Assembly: GCF_014490485.1 (NCBI RefSeq)
Contig: NZ_JACTVA010000019.1
Coordinates: 1-64,000, forward strand
From: Teichococcus aerophilus
Lineage (GTDB): Bacteria; Pseudomonadota; Alphaproteobacteria; Acetobacterales; Acetobacteraceae
DNA length: 64,000 bases
Direction of reading: 5' to 3'
The position numbers and the translations under genes were made by a program. The notes under the pieces were generated by a model, which was given only the letters and a program-made list of their open reading frames with translations, did no database searches and had not been told where the DNA came from. Below are positions 24,728-34,587 of this stretch, one piece after another (within the stretch, counting starts at the first letter, position 1; every line of letters begins with the position of its first letter).

Positions 24728-26796
24728 GCCACGACCTCCAGGATGAGGTTGAGGTAAGGGTCGACGCGCGCGGACATGCCCGGCGGTACCACTGTCGTCG
24801 TATCCATCTGCTCGACGATGGCGGGGCCGGCGAAGCGGTGGCCCGGCTTCAGCTCGTCACGGCTATAGATCGGCGTCGGCACGAAATCCTGCGCTTCCGG
24901 GAACCAGACCGGGCGCTGGCCGGTGATGGCGCCGGAAGCATCAGGCCCCGCATCCGGGTAGCGCAACAGCTCGGCCTTCTTCACCAGCCCCGTGGCTTCC
25001 AGCCGCAGGGTGACGACCTGCACGGCCTCCCCCTCGGCGATGAAGCCGTAGCGCTGGCGGTGCAGTTCCTCGAACCCGGCGGCCAGCGCGTCCAGCGTCG
25101 CGGCCGTTACCGGCCCTTCCGGCAGCGGCACGGCCAGCTCGTAGTTCTGTCCAGCGTAGCGCATATCGGCGGTGCGGGTCAGCTGGCGGTTGGCGGGGGC
25201 GATGTCCTCATGCTCGAACCACTCCTCCGCCCGCGCCGTCAGTGTCGCGAAGCCATCGGCCACCTCGCCGATCGAGCCCGGCGCCAGCGGCAGCAGCTTC
25301 GTCGCGGCGAAATCGGCGCGCAGATCGGTCAGCAGCAGGCCCATGGCGCAGAGGATGCCGGGATTGCGCGGCACCAGCACGCGCTTCATGTCCAGCTCCT
25401 TCGCCAGCCGCGCCGCGTAGAGCGGGCCGCCGCCGCCGAAGGCCATCAGCGTGAAGTCGCGCGGGTCATGCCCACGCTGCACCGAGATCACCCGGATCGC
25501 CCGCGCCATGTTGGCGGTGACGACGGAGAGAATGCCCTGCGCCGTCTCCATCAGCCCCAGGCCGAGCTGATCCGCCAGACGCTGGATGGACGCCTTGGCC
25601 AGGTCCTGCCGGATCGGCATGCGCCCACCCAGCAGATGCGTCGGGTTCAGCGTCTGCAACACCACGTTGGCATCGGTGGTCGCCGGCTCGGTGCTGCCCT
25701 TGTCGTAGCAGACCGGGCCCGGGAAGGCGCCGCAGGAACGCGGCCCGACCTTCAGCAGGCCGCCGGCATCGACATGCGCGATGGAGCCGCCGCCGGCACC
25801 CACCGTGTGGATGTCCAGCATCGGGGCCTTGATCGGGTAGCCATGCACCACCGCTTCGCTGGTCAGCCGGCACTGGCCGCCCTGCAACAGCGCCACGTCG
25901 GTGGAGGTACCGCCCATGTCGAAGGTGATCAGGTCCTCGAACCCGGCCAGCTCGCCGATCACCTGCGCGCCCACCACACCCGTGGAAGGGCCGGACAGCA
26001 CCGTCCGCACCGGCAGGCCGGCGGCGGCCGAGAAGCTGATGACACCGCCATTGGACTGCGTCAGATGCGGCGTCGCTGTCATCCCTAGCCCTTCCAGGCG
26101 CGGCGTCAGCTTCTCGATATAGGACCGCATCACCGGCCCCAGATACGCATTCAACACCACGGTGGAGAGCCGCTCATACTCGCGGAATTCGGGCGCGATC
26201 TCATGCCCCGCGCTGATGAAGGCGTCCGGCATCTCCTCGCGCAGGATCTGCACCGCCCGCGCCTCATGCTCCGGCCGGATGAAGCCGTAGAGGAAGGAGA
26301 CGGCGACCGCCTTCACCCCAGCCTCGCGCAGCGCCACGGCGGCCTGGCGCATCTTCGCCTCGTCCAGCGCGGTATCGATGCTGCCATCGTGGCGCACACG
26401 CTCGGGCACTTCCTGGCGCAGGTCGCGCGGCACCAGCACCGGCGGCTTGTCCGCCTGCATGTCGTACAGGTCCGGGCGCTTCTGGCGGCCGATCTCCAGC
26501 AGATCGCGGAAGCCGTCGGTGGTGACCAGGCCGGTCTTCACGCCACGATGCTGGATCAGCGCATTGGTTGCCACCGTGGTGCCATGGCCGAAATAGGTAA
26601 CGGCTGCGGCAGGCTGGTCGCCCGCTTCCGGCACCACGCGGCGCATGCCTTCCTCGACGCCCTGGGCAATGCCGCGGGATGGGTCGTCGGGCGTGGAGGA
26701 GACCTTCCACACCTCGACGCGGCCATCATCCTCGTCGAACAGGCAGACATCCGTGAAGGTGCCGCCGGAATCCACCCCGACCCGCCAACGCGCCAT
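24724..26796 (-). CDS. hyuA: Hydantoinase/oxoprolinase A-type subunit (second pair)
   Basis: A 690-residue HyuA-type subunit and the first gene of the leftward cluster. It starts MARWRVGVDSGGTFTDVCLFDEDDG, with the actin-like phosphate motif, then FGHGTTVATNALIQHRG, LITFDMGGTSTDVALLQGG and VGAGGGSIAHVD, all complete. ATG 26796 follows GAGGAGG. With HyuB it should open a cyclic amide using ATP. It is divergent from the IclR regulator at 26974, which is its most likely controller. Confidence 0.91.
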   Translation of the reverse strand: MARWRVGVDSGGTFTDVCLFDEDDGRVEVWKVSSTPDDPSRGIAQGVEEGMRRVVPEAGDQPAAAVTYFGHGTTVATNALIQHRGVKTGLVTTDGFRDLLEIGRQKRPDLYDMQADKPPVLVPRDLRQEVPERVRHDGSIDTALDEAKMRQAAVALREAGVKAVAVSFLYGFIRPEHEARAVQILREEMPDAFISAGHEIAPEFREYERLSTVVLNAYLGPVMRSYIEKLTPRLEGLGMTATPHLTQSNGGVISFSAAAGLPVRTVLSGPSTGVVGAQVIGELAGFEDLITFDMGGTSTDVALLQGGQCRLTSEAVVHGYPIKAPMLDIHTVGAGGGSIAHVDAGGLLKVGPRSCGAFPGPVCYDKGSTEPATTDANVVLQTLNPTHLLGGRMPIRQDLAKASIQRLADQLGLGLMETAQGILSVVTANMARAIRVISVQRGHDPRDFTLMAFGGGGPLYAARLAKELDMKRVLVPRNPGILCAMGLLLTDLRADFAATKLLPLAPGSIGEVADGFATLTARAEEWFEHEDIAPANRQLTRTADMRYAGQNYELAVPLPEGPVTAATLDALAAGFEELHRQRYGFIAEGEAVQVVTLRLEATGLVKKAELLRYPDAGPDASGAITGQRPVWFPEAQDFVPTPIYSRDELKPGHRFAGPAIVEQMDTTTVVPPGMSARVDPYLNLILEVVA

Positions 26797-26909
26797 TCTT
26801 CAGCCTCCTCGCGGCATCTCCCGCATGCGGGGGCCACGTCCCGGCCAAACTCTTCGCCTTGATTTGGCTGGCGTCCAGTATAAATTTCATCCACTGACAG
26901 TCGGGACGT

Positions 26910-26934
26910 CATAATTTCAACATACGGAATTATG
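26910..26934. promoter_or_regulatory. Inverted repeat in the hyuA/iclR divergent control region
   Basis: CATAATTTC and GGAATTATG (8 of 9 positions complementary) are separated by seven bases, in the A/T-rich middle of a 177-bp divergent region. It is a good candidate for the IclR operator controlling both directions. Confidence 0.5.
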
Positions 26935-26973
26935 CCGTTTCACAGGACGAGAGTTGCGCCCCGAGGAGTGGCC

Positions 26974-27780
26974 ATGGACACCACCGGCAGCCTGCCGCGC
27001 GGCCTGCAGATCCTGCGCCTTCTCGGCGACGGCGGCCCCGACGGCCAACGTCTCAGCGACATCGCCGAGGCCGCCGGACTGCCACGCCCCACCGCGCACC
27101 GCCTGCTGCGGATGCTGGTGGCGGAGGGGTTCGTGGAGCACGACGCCGCCGCCCGCCGCTACCGCCTCAGCCTGGAGTTGTTCCTGCTGGCCGCCCGCGC
27201 CGGTAACCCCACCGGGTTGCGGGACCTCTGCCGCCCCGCCCTGCTGCGGCTGACCGCATCCCTGGGCGAGACGGTCTTCCTGCTGGTCCATAATGGCTAC
27301 GACGCCATCTGCATCGACCGCAGCGCCGGGCCGCTGCCCATCCGCTCCTTCACCGGCGATATCGGCGGGCGGGTCCCGCTCGGCCTCGGCCAGGGCTCCA
27401 CCGCTATCCTGGCCTGCCTGCCGGAGGAGGAGCGCGAAGACATCATCCGCCACAACCTGCCGATCATCCGCAATCTCGGCGGCTCGGACGAACCGGTGCT
27501 GCGGGCCGAGATCACCCGCGTAAGGCGGGAAGGCTACTCCATCATGCCTGGCGTACTGCCCGGCATGGCCGGCCTCGGCGTGCCGCTGCTGGACCGCGAT
27601 GGCCGCGCCGTCGCCGCCCTCAGCATCGGCACCACCACGGATCGCCTGGGCACCGACCGCCGGGACCTGGTGGCCAACCTGCTGCGCGCCGAAGCCAACG
27701 CCATCGCCCCGCGCCTCAACCCGTTCGACCCCGCCCTGCGGCGGGCCGGCGCGGCGATGGAGGCGAGCGTAGCGCGGTGA
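26974..27780 (+). CDS. IclR-family transcriptional regulator
   Basis: A 268-residue IclR regulator: winged HTH at about 7-68 (LQILRLLGDGGPDGQRLSDIAEAAGLPRPTAHRLLRML) and a GAF-like effector domain including AICIDRSAGPLPIRSFTGDIGGRVPLGLG and SIMPGVLPGMAGLGVPLLD. ATG 26974 has GAGGAG upstream; the frame extends to 26932 but without a ribosome site. It faces away from the hyuA cluster and most likely senses a pathway substrate or product. A 3'-end hairpin repeat follows by 9 bp. Confidence 0.92.
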   Translation: MDTTGSLPRGLQILRLLGDGGPDGQRLSDIAEAAGLPRPTAHRLLRMLVAEGFVEHDAAARRYRLSLELFLLAARAGNPTGLRDLCRPALLRLTASLGETVFLLVHNGYDAICIDRSAGPLPIRSFTGDIGGRVPLGLGQGSTAILACLPEEEREDIIRHNLPIIRNLGGSDEPVLRAEITRVRREGYSIMPGVLPGMAGLGVPLLDRDGRAVAALSIGTTTDRLGTDRRDLVANLLRAEANAIAPRLNPFDPALRRAGAAMEASVAR

Positions 27781-27789
27781 GGTAGAGAC

Positions 27790-27836
27790 GAAGGCTGGGG
27801 AAGGAATTCCCCCAGGCCCCCATCTTTTTTCTGCGA
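27790..27836 (+). repeat. 3'-end hairpin repeat, copy 3 (after iclR)
   Basis: GAAGG, a CTGGGG / CCCCAG stem around AAGGAATT, then CCCCCATCTTTTTTCTGCGA. The stem differs from copy 1 by a change that keeps base pairing (T-A for C-G). It reads in the direction of iclR, 9 bp after its stop. Confidence 0.7.
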
Positions 27837-27992
27837 GTCAAGCGCACCTTAGAACTGGAGAGGTGGCGCCTCAGACGATTTTAAAACATCACGCGGGCTC
27901 AGCTGTCCGCCGCGGGATATTTTGGACCTCCGCCCCGGTTTCCACATAACGCAACCTCCGCCGCGGCAGTGCCCACCAAACTCGAAGACATA

Positions 27993-28028
27993 AAGAAGGG
28001 ATCCGGGGAATCCCTTCCCTGGCCTTCT
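27993..28028 (-). repeat. 3'-end hairpin repeat, degenerate copy 4
   Basis: Read leftward it starts GAAGGCC, contains GGGAAGGGATTCCCC and ends CTTCTTT, similar to the other copies but with a different stem partner; GAAGGGAT / ATCCCTTC arms are an alternative pairing. It lies about 120 bp beyond the dctA stop in the same orientation. Confidence 0.5.
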
Positions 28029-28100
28029 CCACCCCCACCGCGTGCCACGCCGACTTCAGGCGCGTCGCCACATAAAGGCGGCTCAACAGCCCGCCCATGA

Positions 28101-28134
28101 AAAAGGCCGGGGAATCGCTTCCCCGGCCTTCCTT
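28101..28134 (-). terminator. dctA terminator, fifth member of the 3'-end hairpin family
   Basis: Perfect 12-bp arms (28103-28114 and 28119-28130) around a TCGC loop, followed leftward by TTTTT. It starts 17 bp after the dctA stop. The GAAGG lead, GGGGAAG and GATTCCCC core resemble the other copies. Confidence 0.8.
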
Positions 28135-28150
28135 CGATCAAAGCGTCGGC

Positions 28151-29485
28151 TCACTCCGCAGCGGCGGGGGCCGTGCTGGCCGGCAGCGGCAGGGCGTCGC
28201 CGGTCATGGCGGCGTCCAGGCGGTCCTTGTCCAGCTCGCCCTCCCAGCGCGCCACCACGATCGTCGCGACGGCGTTGCCGACCAGGTTGGTCAGCGCCCG
28301 GCACTCGGACATGAAGCGGTCGATGCCCAGGATCAGCGCCATGCCGGCCACGGGGACCGAGGGCACGACGGAGAGCGTCGCCGCCAGGGTGATGAAGCCC
28401 GCGCCGGTAATGCCGGCCGCGCCCTTGGAGGACAGCATGGCCACCAGCAGCAGCAGGATCTGGTCACCCCAGCTCAGCGGAATGTCGGTGGCCTGCGCGA
28501 TGAACAGCGCCGCCAGCGTCATGTAGATGTTGGTGCCATCCAGGTTGAAGCTGTACCCGGTGGGGATGACGAGGCCGACGACGGACTTCTTGCAGCCCGC
28601 GCGCTCCATCTTCTGCATCAGCGTCGGCAGCGCGGCTTCCGAGGAAGACGTGCCGAGCACCAGCAGCAGCTCCTCCTTGATGTACTTGATCAGCTTGATG
28701 ATCGAGAAGCCGTTGTAGCGCGCCACCGCACCCAGCACGACCAGTACGAAGATCAGCGAGGTCAGGTAGAAGGTCCCGACCAGGAAGGCCAGGTTGATGA
28801 CGGAGGAGATGCCGTAGCGGCCAATGGTGAAGGCCATGGCGCCGAAGGCACCGATTGGCGCGGCCTTCATCAGGATGCCGACCAGCGTGAAGATCGGCGC
28901 CGTCAGCGCGTGCAGGAAGTTCAGCACCGGCGTGGCGCGCTCCCCCACCATCGCCAGGGAGATGCCGAACAGCACGGCGAAGAACAGCACCTGCAGGATA
29001 TCGCCCGAGGCGAAGGCACCGACGATGGTCGTCGGGATGATGTTCATCAGGAAGCCGGTGATGGTCTGCTCATGCGCCTGGGCGGCGTAGCCCTGCACGG
29101 CCTTGGCATCCAGCGTCGCCGGGTTGATGTGCAGCCCGTAGCCCGGCTGCACGATGTTGCCGACAATCAGGCCGACGATCAGCGCCAGGGTGGAGAAGCA
29201 GAGGAAGTAGAGCATCGCCTTGCCGGCGACGCGCCCGACCTTCGTCAGGTCGCTCATGCCGGCGATGCCGGTGGCCACGGTCAGGAAGATCACCGGGGCG
29301 ATGATCATCTTCACCAGCTTGATGAAGGCGTCGCCCAACGGCTTCATCGCCGTGCCCTCCTCCGGCCAGAAATGGCCGAGGGCGATGCCGAGGGCGATGG
29401 CCACCAGCACCTGGAAATACAGGTGCTGGTAGAGGCGCTTCGGGGGCTGGTGCCTGGTCTCCGCCGGGGCGGTGAAAGTCGCCAT
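28151..29485 (-). CDS. dctA: C4-dicarboxylate:cation symporter
   Basis: A 444-residue inner-membrane symporter of the DAACS family, importing succinate, fumarate or malate with protons or sodium. Diagnostic motifs are the serine-rich [11 protein letters not shown] reentrant loop, [13 protein letters not shown] and the [17 protein letters not shown] helix. Eight membrane helices are apparent. ATG 29485 has GAGGAA upstream; the frame continues far upstream as a shadow of dctB. A consensus sigma-54 promoter and two DctD-type activator sites lie upstream, and dctBD is divergent, so the classical Dct control circuit is complete here. Confidence 0.94.
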   Translation of the reverse strand: MATFTAPAETRHQPPKRLYQHLYFQVLVAIALGIALGHFWPEEGTAMKPLGDAFIKLVKMIIAPVIFLTVATGIAGMSDLTKVGRVAGKAMLYFLCFSTLALIVGLIVGNIVQPGYGLHINPATLDAKAVQGYAAQAHEQTITGFLMNIIPTTIVGAFASGDILQVLFFAVLFGISLAMVGERATPVLNFLHALTAPIFTLVGILMKAAPIGAFGAMAFTIGRYGISSVINLAFLVGTFYLTSLIFVLVVLGAVARYNGFSIIKLIKYIKEELLLVLGTSSSEAALPTLMQKMERAGCKKSVVGLVIPTGYSFNLDGTNIYMTLAALFIAQATDIPLSWGDQILLLLVAMLSSKGAAGITGAGFITLAATLSVVPSVPVAGMALILGIDRFMSECRALTNLVGNAVATIVVARWEGELDKDRLDAAMTGDALPLPASTAPAAAE

Positions 29486-29601
29486 GTCGTTTCCTCGTGG
29501 GACGGCCCCGCCACGCCCTTGCCGGCGCCCAGAGCCCCAGTCCTTGAAATGGTTGGGCTGTGATGGTCGGCGGTCGTGCGGCCGCCTCGGCTGCTGCTTT
29601 C

Positions 29602-29616
29602 GCAAGCGGCGTGCCA
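29602..29616 (-). promoter_or_regulatory. Sigma-54 promoter of dctA
   Basis: TGGCACG (-24 element, 29610-29616), four bases, then TTGC (-12 element, 29602-29605) match the sigma-54 consensus exactly. The expected start of transcription is near 29590, about 105 bp before the dctA ATG. Confidence 0.85.
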
Positions 29617-29678
29617 ACGGTGCAGGCAGCGGAAAACATGGAAAAGACATATGATTCATGTTTCCGGCGGCGGCTCCT

Positions 29679-29696
29679 TGTGCGGAAATCCGCTCG
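29679..29696. promoter_or_regulatory. DctD-type upstream activating site 1
   Basis: TGTGCGG, AAAT, CCGCTCG: an imperfect inverted repeat of the form TGTGCGG-N4-CCGCACA. It is centred about 85 bp upstream of the dctA -12 element and shares its core with site 2. Confidence 0.65.
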
Positions 29697-29710
29697 TGGC
29701 CCCACCTTCG

Positions 29711-29728
29711 AGTGTGGTAAACCGCACA
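29711..29728. promoter_or_regulatory. DctD-type upstream activating site 2
   Basis: AGTGTGG, TAAA, CCGCACA: a second copy of the same inverted repeat, with its centre 32 bp (three helical turns) from site 1. It ends 3 bp before the dctB ATG, so DctD bound here could also repress dctBD. Confidence 0.65.
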
Positions 29729-29731
29729 GAT

Positions 29732-31596
29732 ATGCCCGCTTCGAACCCCCGAACCCTCCTGCGCCGCCGGCGTGCGGATCAGCGCGCCGCCGGCCGGCTG
29801 GGGCTGTTGCTGCTGGCCGGCGCCGCATCCCTGGTGCTGGCGTGGTTCAGCGGCCAGGCCGCCCGGCGCCAGGCGGGGGAGGAACTGACCGGCCAGGCCG
29901 CCACCACCGCCACGCTGAACGCCGCGGTGCTGCGCAGTGAGCTGGAGAAGCAGCGCTCCCTGCCGTTCGTCCTGGCCCAGGACCCGGATCTGCTGGCCGC
30001 GCTGGCCCAGCCGGACGGGGCGACCTTCGCCACGCTGAACCGGAAGCTGGAAACGCTGAGCCAGGGCACCGGCGCCAACGTCATCTACCTGATCGACGCC
30101 ACCGGCCTCGCCGTCGCCGCCAGCAACTGGCAGGAGCCCACCAGCTTCGTCGGCAACGACTACCGTTTCCGCGAGTACTTCCAGCGCGGCATGCAGGCCG
30201 GCGCGGCGGAGCATTTCGCCCTTGGTACCGTCAGCCGCCAGCCTGGCCTCTATATCTCCCGCCGCCTCGGCCCCGCCGCCGCGCCGCTCGGCGTCGTCGT
30301 GGTCAAGGTGGAGTTCGATGCGGTGGAGGAGACCTGGCGGGTGTCGGACCGTGCCCCGGGCGGGGAAGCCGCACGCCCCGTCTATGTGACGGACGAGCAG
30401 GGCATCGTGCTGCTGACCAGCCGCCCCGCCTGGCGTTTCCGCACCGACCGCCCCTTGCCCGTCAGTGCCCTGGCCGATATCCGCGAGAGCCTGCAATTCG
30501 GCGACGCGCCGCTGACCGAGCTGCCCCTGCGCCCCAACCCGGCGGCGCCGGATACCGGCGCCGTGCTGCTGGACGATGCGGATGGCCGCGCCACCCCGCT
30601 GCTGCGCGTCAGCCAGGCGGTGCCGACCGCGCCCTGGCGGCTCACCCTGCTGGTGCCAGCCGAGGCGACGCTGATGGCGGCCGAGCGGCAACGCCGCTGG
30701 GCGGTGCTGCTGGGCTGCCTGCTGGCCATCGGCCTCGGCGCCGTGCTGCTGCAGCGGCGGGACCGCGCCCTGCGCCGCGCCGCCAGCCAGGAAGCCGCGC
30801 GGCAGGAGCTGGAAGAGCGCGTCGCCGCCCGCACCGCCCAGCTGCGCGGCGAGATCGCGGAACGGGAGCGGATGGAGACCCGGCTGGAGGATGCGCGGGA
30901 GACCCTGCGCCAGGCCAACCGCCTCGCCACCCTCGGCCAGGTGGTGGCCGGCGTGGCGCATGAGATCAACCAGCCCGTTGCCGCCATCCGCAGCTATGCC
31001 GGCAACACGGCCACCTTCCTGGACCGTGGTGAACTCGCCCCCGCCCGCCGCAACCTGGAGACGATCACCAAGCTGACCGAGCGGATCGGCGGCATCACCG
31101 ATGAACTCCGCACCTTCTCCCGCAAGGGCGTTGGCCCCGTGCGCCCGGTGCGGGTGGCGGAGGCGGTAGACGGCGCCGTCATGCTGCTACGCTCCCGCCT
31201 GGACCACCAGGGCGTGCCGCTGTTCCGCCCGCCGATGCCGGGGGACCCACGCGTGCTGGGCCGCCAGGTGCGGCTGGAGCAGGTGCTGGTCAACCTGATC
31301 CAGAACGCGCTGGAGGCCCTGGAAGGCCGCCCGGACCCCGAGATCCACCTGGAAGCCACCATCCAGGAAGGCGAGGTTCGCATCGTGCTGCGCGACAACG
31401 GCCCCGGCATCCCGCCCGAGATCCAGAAGGCGCTGTTCATGCCGTTCTCCACCAGCAAGGCGCAAGGGCTGGGGCTCGGCCTCGTGCTCTGCAACGACAT
31501 CGTCACCGAGGCCGGCGGGCGCATCGAAGTGGCGAGCACGCCGGAACGCGGCACCGCCTTCACCATCATCCTGCCCGAGTATCGCGGAGAGCCCGC

Positions 31597-31600
<4 letters not shown>
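29732..31600 (+). CDS. dctB: C4-dicarboxylate-sensing histidine kinase
   Basis: A 622-residue membrane histidine kinase: a first membrane helix near 22-42, a periplasmic double-PAS sensor domain (with [16 protein letters not shown] and [13 protein letters not shown]), a second helix near 315-335, a coiled-coil linker, then HisKA with phospho-acceptor His410 in [12 protein letters not shown] and an HATPase domain ([28 protein letters not shown]). The NDYRFREYF and SRQPGLYIS blocks are typical of DctB. I chose ATG 29732, where the basic tail before the first helix begins; an upstream frame to 29576 runs through the activator sites. It overlaps dctD by 4 bp. Confidence 0.93.
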
Positions 31601-32964
<1,364 letters not shown>

Positions 32965-32968
32965 CGCC

Positions 32969-34024
32969 ATGGATATCGCTTCCCTCGAGACCCCGGTGCC
33001 GGTGGTCGATCTCGGCATCGCCGAAGCCAACATGCGGCGGATGCAGGCCTATGCCGACGCGCACGGGCTGGCGCTGCGGCCGCACATCAAGACCCACAAG
33101 CTGCCCGGCCTGGCCCGGCGGCAGGTGGAACTGGGCGCTAAGGGCATCACCTGCCAGAAGCTGGGCGAGGCCGAGGTGATGGCCGATGCCGGCCTGGACG
33201 ACATTTTTATCAGTTACCCCATCGTGGGTGAAGCGAAGGCGGAACGCCTCGCCGCCCTCGCCGCGCGCGTGAAGATGCGTGTCAACGCCGACAGCAGCGC
33301 CGGCATCGCGACCATCGCGCGGGCCGCCCGCCATGGCCACGAGATCGGCGTCGTCATCGAGTTCGACAGCGGCAACAAGCGCAGCGGCGTGATGACGGTG
33401 GACGAGGCCGTGGCCCTGGCCAAGGAAGCCGCCGCCACCCCCGGCCTGCGCTTCGACGGGCTGATGACCTACCCGACCAGCGCGGCCTCCGCCGCCTTCC
33501 TGGCCGAGGCACTGCCCCGGCTGGAAGCCGAGGGGCTGAACCCGGTGGTGCTCTCCGGCGGCGGCAGCCCCAAGGCGCTGCAGACGCATGAGCTGGCGCC
33601 GGTCAACGAGCTGCGCGTCGGCACCTACATCTACAACGACCGCAACATGGTCGGCGCCGGCGCCGCCACCTGGGACGATTGCGCACTGACGGTGCATGTC
33701 ACCGTCATCAGCCGCCCGGAAGAGGGTCGCGCCATCATCGATGCCGGCAGCAAGACCTTCACCTCCGACCTGACGGCCGAGGGCGCGGCAGGCGGCTACG
33801 GCTACATCCTCGAATACCCCGAGGCCCGCATCGATCGCATCAGCGAGGAACACGGCATGGTCGATCTCTCCGCCTGCACCCGGAAGCCGCAGATCGGGGA
33901 GCGGCTGCGCGTCATTCCCAACCATGTCTGCCCGGTCAGCAACCTGCATGACCGCATCGCCACCACGCGCGATGGCGAGTTCCTCGGCTTCGTCGACGTC
34001 GCCGCCCGGGGGCGCACGCTGTGA
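32969..34024 (+). CDS. D-threonine aldolase / D-3-hydroxyaspartate-type PLP enzyme (alanine racemase fold)
   Basis: A 351-residue fold-type III PLP enzyme of the DSD1/D-threonine aldolase family. Lys41 in LRPHIKTHK is the expected PLP lysine, and His319 and Cys321 in NHVCPVSN are the metal ligands that mark this group. Members cleave or dehydrate D-3-hydroxy amino acids (D-threonine, D-3-hydroxyaspartate, D-serine). AGGAG overlaps the dctD stop and the ATG is 4 bp past it, so it is probably in the dctBD operon. Dehydration of D-3-hydroxyaspartate gives oxaloacetate, a C4 acid that would fit this location, but that is inference. Confidence 0.85.
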   Translation: MDIASLETPVPVVDLGIAEANMRRMQAYADAHGLALRPHIKTHKLPGLARRQVELGAKGITCQKLGEAEVMADAGLDDIFISYPIVGEAKAERLAALAARVKMRVNADSSAGIATIARAARHGHEIGVVIEFDSGNKRSGVMTVDEAVALAKEAAATPGLRFDGLMTYPTSAASAAFLAEALPRLEAEGLNPVVLSGGGSPKALQTHELAPVNELRVGTYIYNDRNMVGAGAATWDDCALTVHVTVISRPEEGRAIIDAGSKTFTSDLTAEGAAGGYGYILEYPEARIDRISEEHGMVDLSACTRKPQIGERLRVIPNHVCPVSNLHDRIATTRDGEFLGFVDVAARGRTL

Positions 34025-34482
34025 GCACCCCGGAAGACCGCATCGCCGCGCTGGGCCACACCCTGCCCGTGCTGGGCGCGCCCCGCTTCGCCTACGTGCC
34101 GTTCAAGCGCGTCGGCGATGTCGCCTACATCTCTGGCCAGGTGCCACGCCACCCCGATGGTTCCGTCACCACCGGGAAGGTGGGCGAGGCCCTCACGGTC
34201 GAGCAGGCGCAGAAGGCCGCGGAACTGTGCGCGCTGCACATCCTCTCCGTCGCCAAGGCCGCCGCCGGCAGCCTGGAGAAAGTGGAGTTCCTGAAGATCT
34301 TCGGCATGGTCTACGCCACGCCGGAATTCGGCCAGCAGCCGCAGGTCATCGATGCCTGCTCCAAGCTGCTGTTCGAGGTGCTGGGCGAGAATGGCCGCCA
34401 CGCCCGCTCCGCCGTCGGCATGGGCTCGCTGCCCAGCAACGTACCGGTGGAGATCGAGGCGGTGATCCGGATTCTGGATTAA
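34021..34482 (+). CDS. RidA-family protein
   Basis: A 153-residue member of the RidA superfamily with a GTG start that overlaps the upstream PLP-enzyme stop (GTGA). Features include YVPFKRVGDVAYISGQVPRHPDG, GEALTVEQAQKAAELCALHIL and the C-terminal RHARSAVGMGSLPSNVPVEIEAV with the arginine expected to hold the substrate. It is longer than the RidA at 3562 and of a different subgroup. RidA proteins hydrolyse imine/enamine intermediates from PLP dehydratases, so coupling with the preceding gene is functionally sensible. Confidence 0.88.
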   Translation: MSTPEDRIAALGHTLPVLGAPRFAYVPFKRVGDVAYISGQVPRHPDGSVTTGKVGEALTVEQAQKAAELCALHILSVAKAAAGSLEKVEFLKIFGMVYATPEFGQQPQVIDACSKLLFEVLGENGRHARSAVGMGSLPSNVPVEIEAVIRILD

Positions 34483-34553
34483 TCGCCGCTGACTGACAGG
34501 CGAGCCAGCTACGAGGCGCGGTCAGTCAAACCGGCCTCCGGCAGCAGGAAGAC

Positions 34554-34578
34554 GCGGAAGGGCGCGCTGCCCTTCCGC
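34554..34578 (-). terminator. Hairpin after ilvE
   Basis: Perfect 10-bp arms GCGGAAGGGC and GCCCTTCCGC around a five-base loop, 9 bp beyond the leftward ilvE stop. There is no strong T-run. Confidence 0.55.
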
Positions 34579-34587
34579 CTTGCCGGA

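Larger units (their letters stand above)
27781..28150. other. Intergenic region between convergent iclR and dctA, with three hairpin elements
   Basis: No gene is visible in these 370 bp. The region contains three members of the 3'-end hairpin family: one facing right after iclR and two facing left after dctA. The stretch 27837-27990 between them shows nothing I can name. Confidence 0.7.

Noticed and set aside
28151-30961. Apparent 936-residue protein ending in dctA
   Set aside because: The extra N-terminal 490 residues are antisense to dctB, with no membrane or sensor pattern. A good ATG with a ribosome site exists at 29485, after the sigma-54 promoter.
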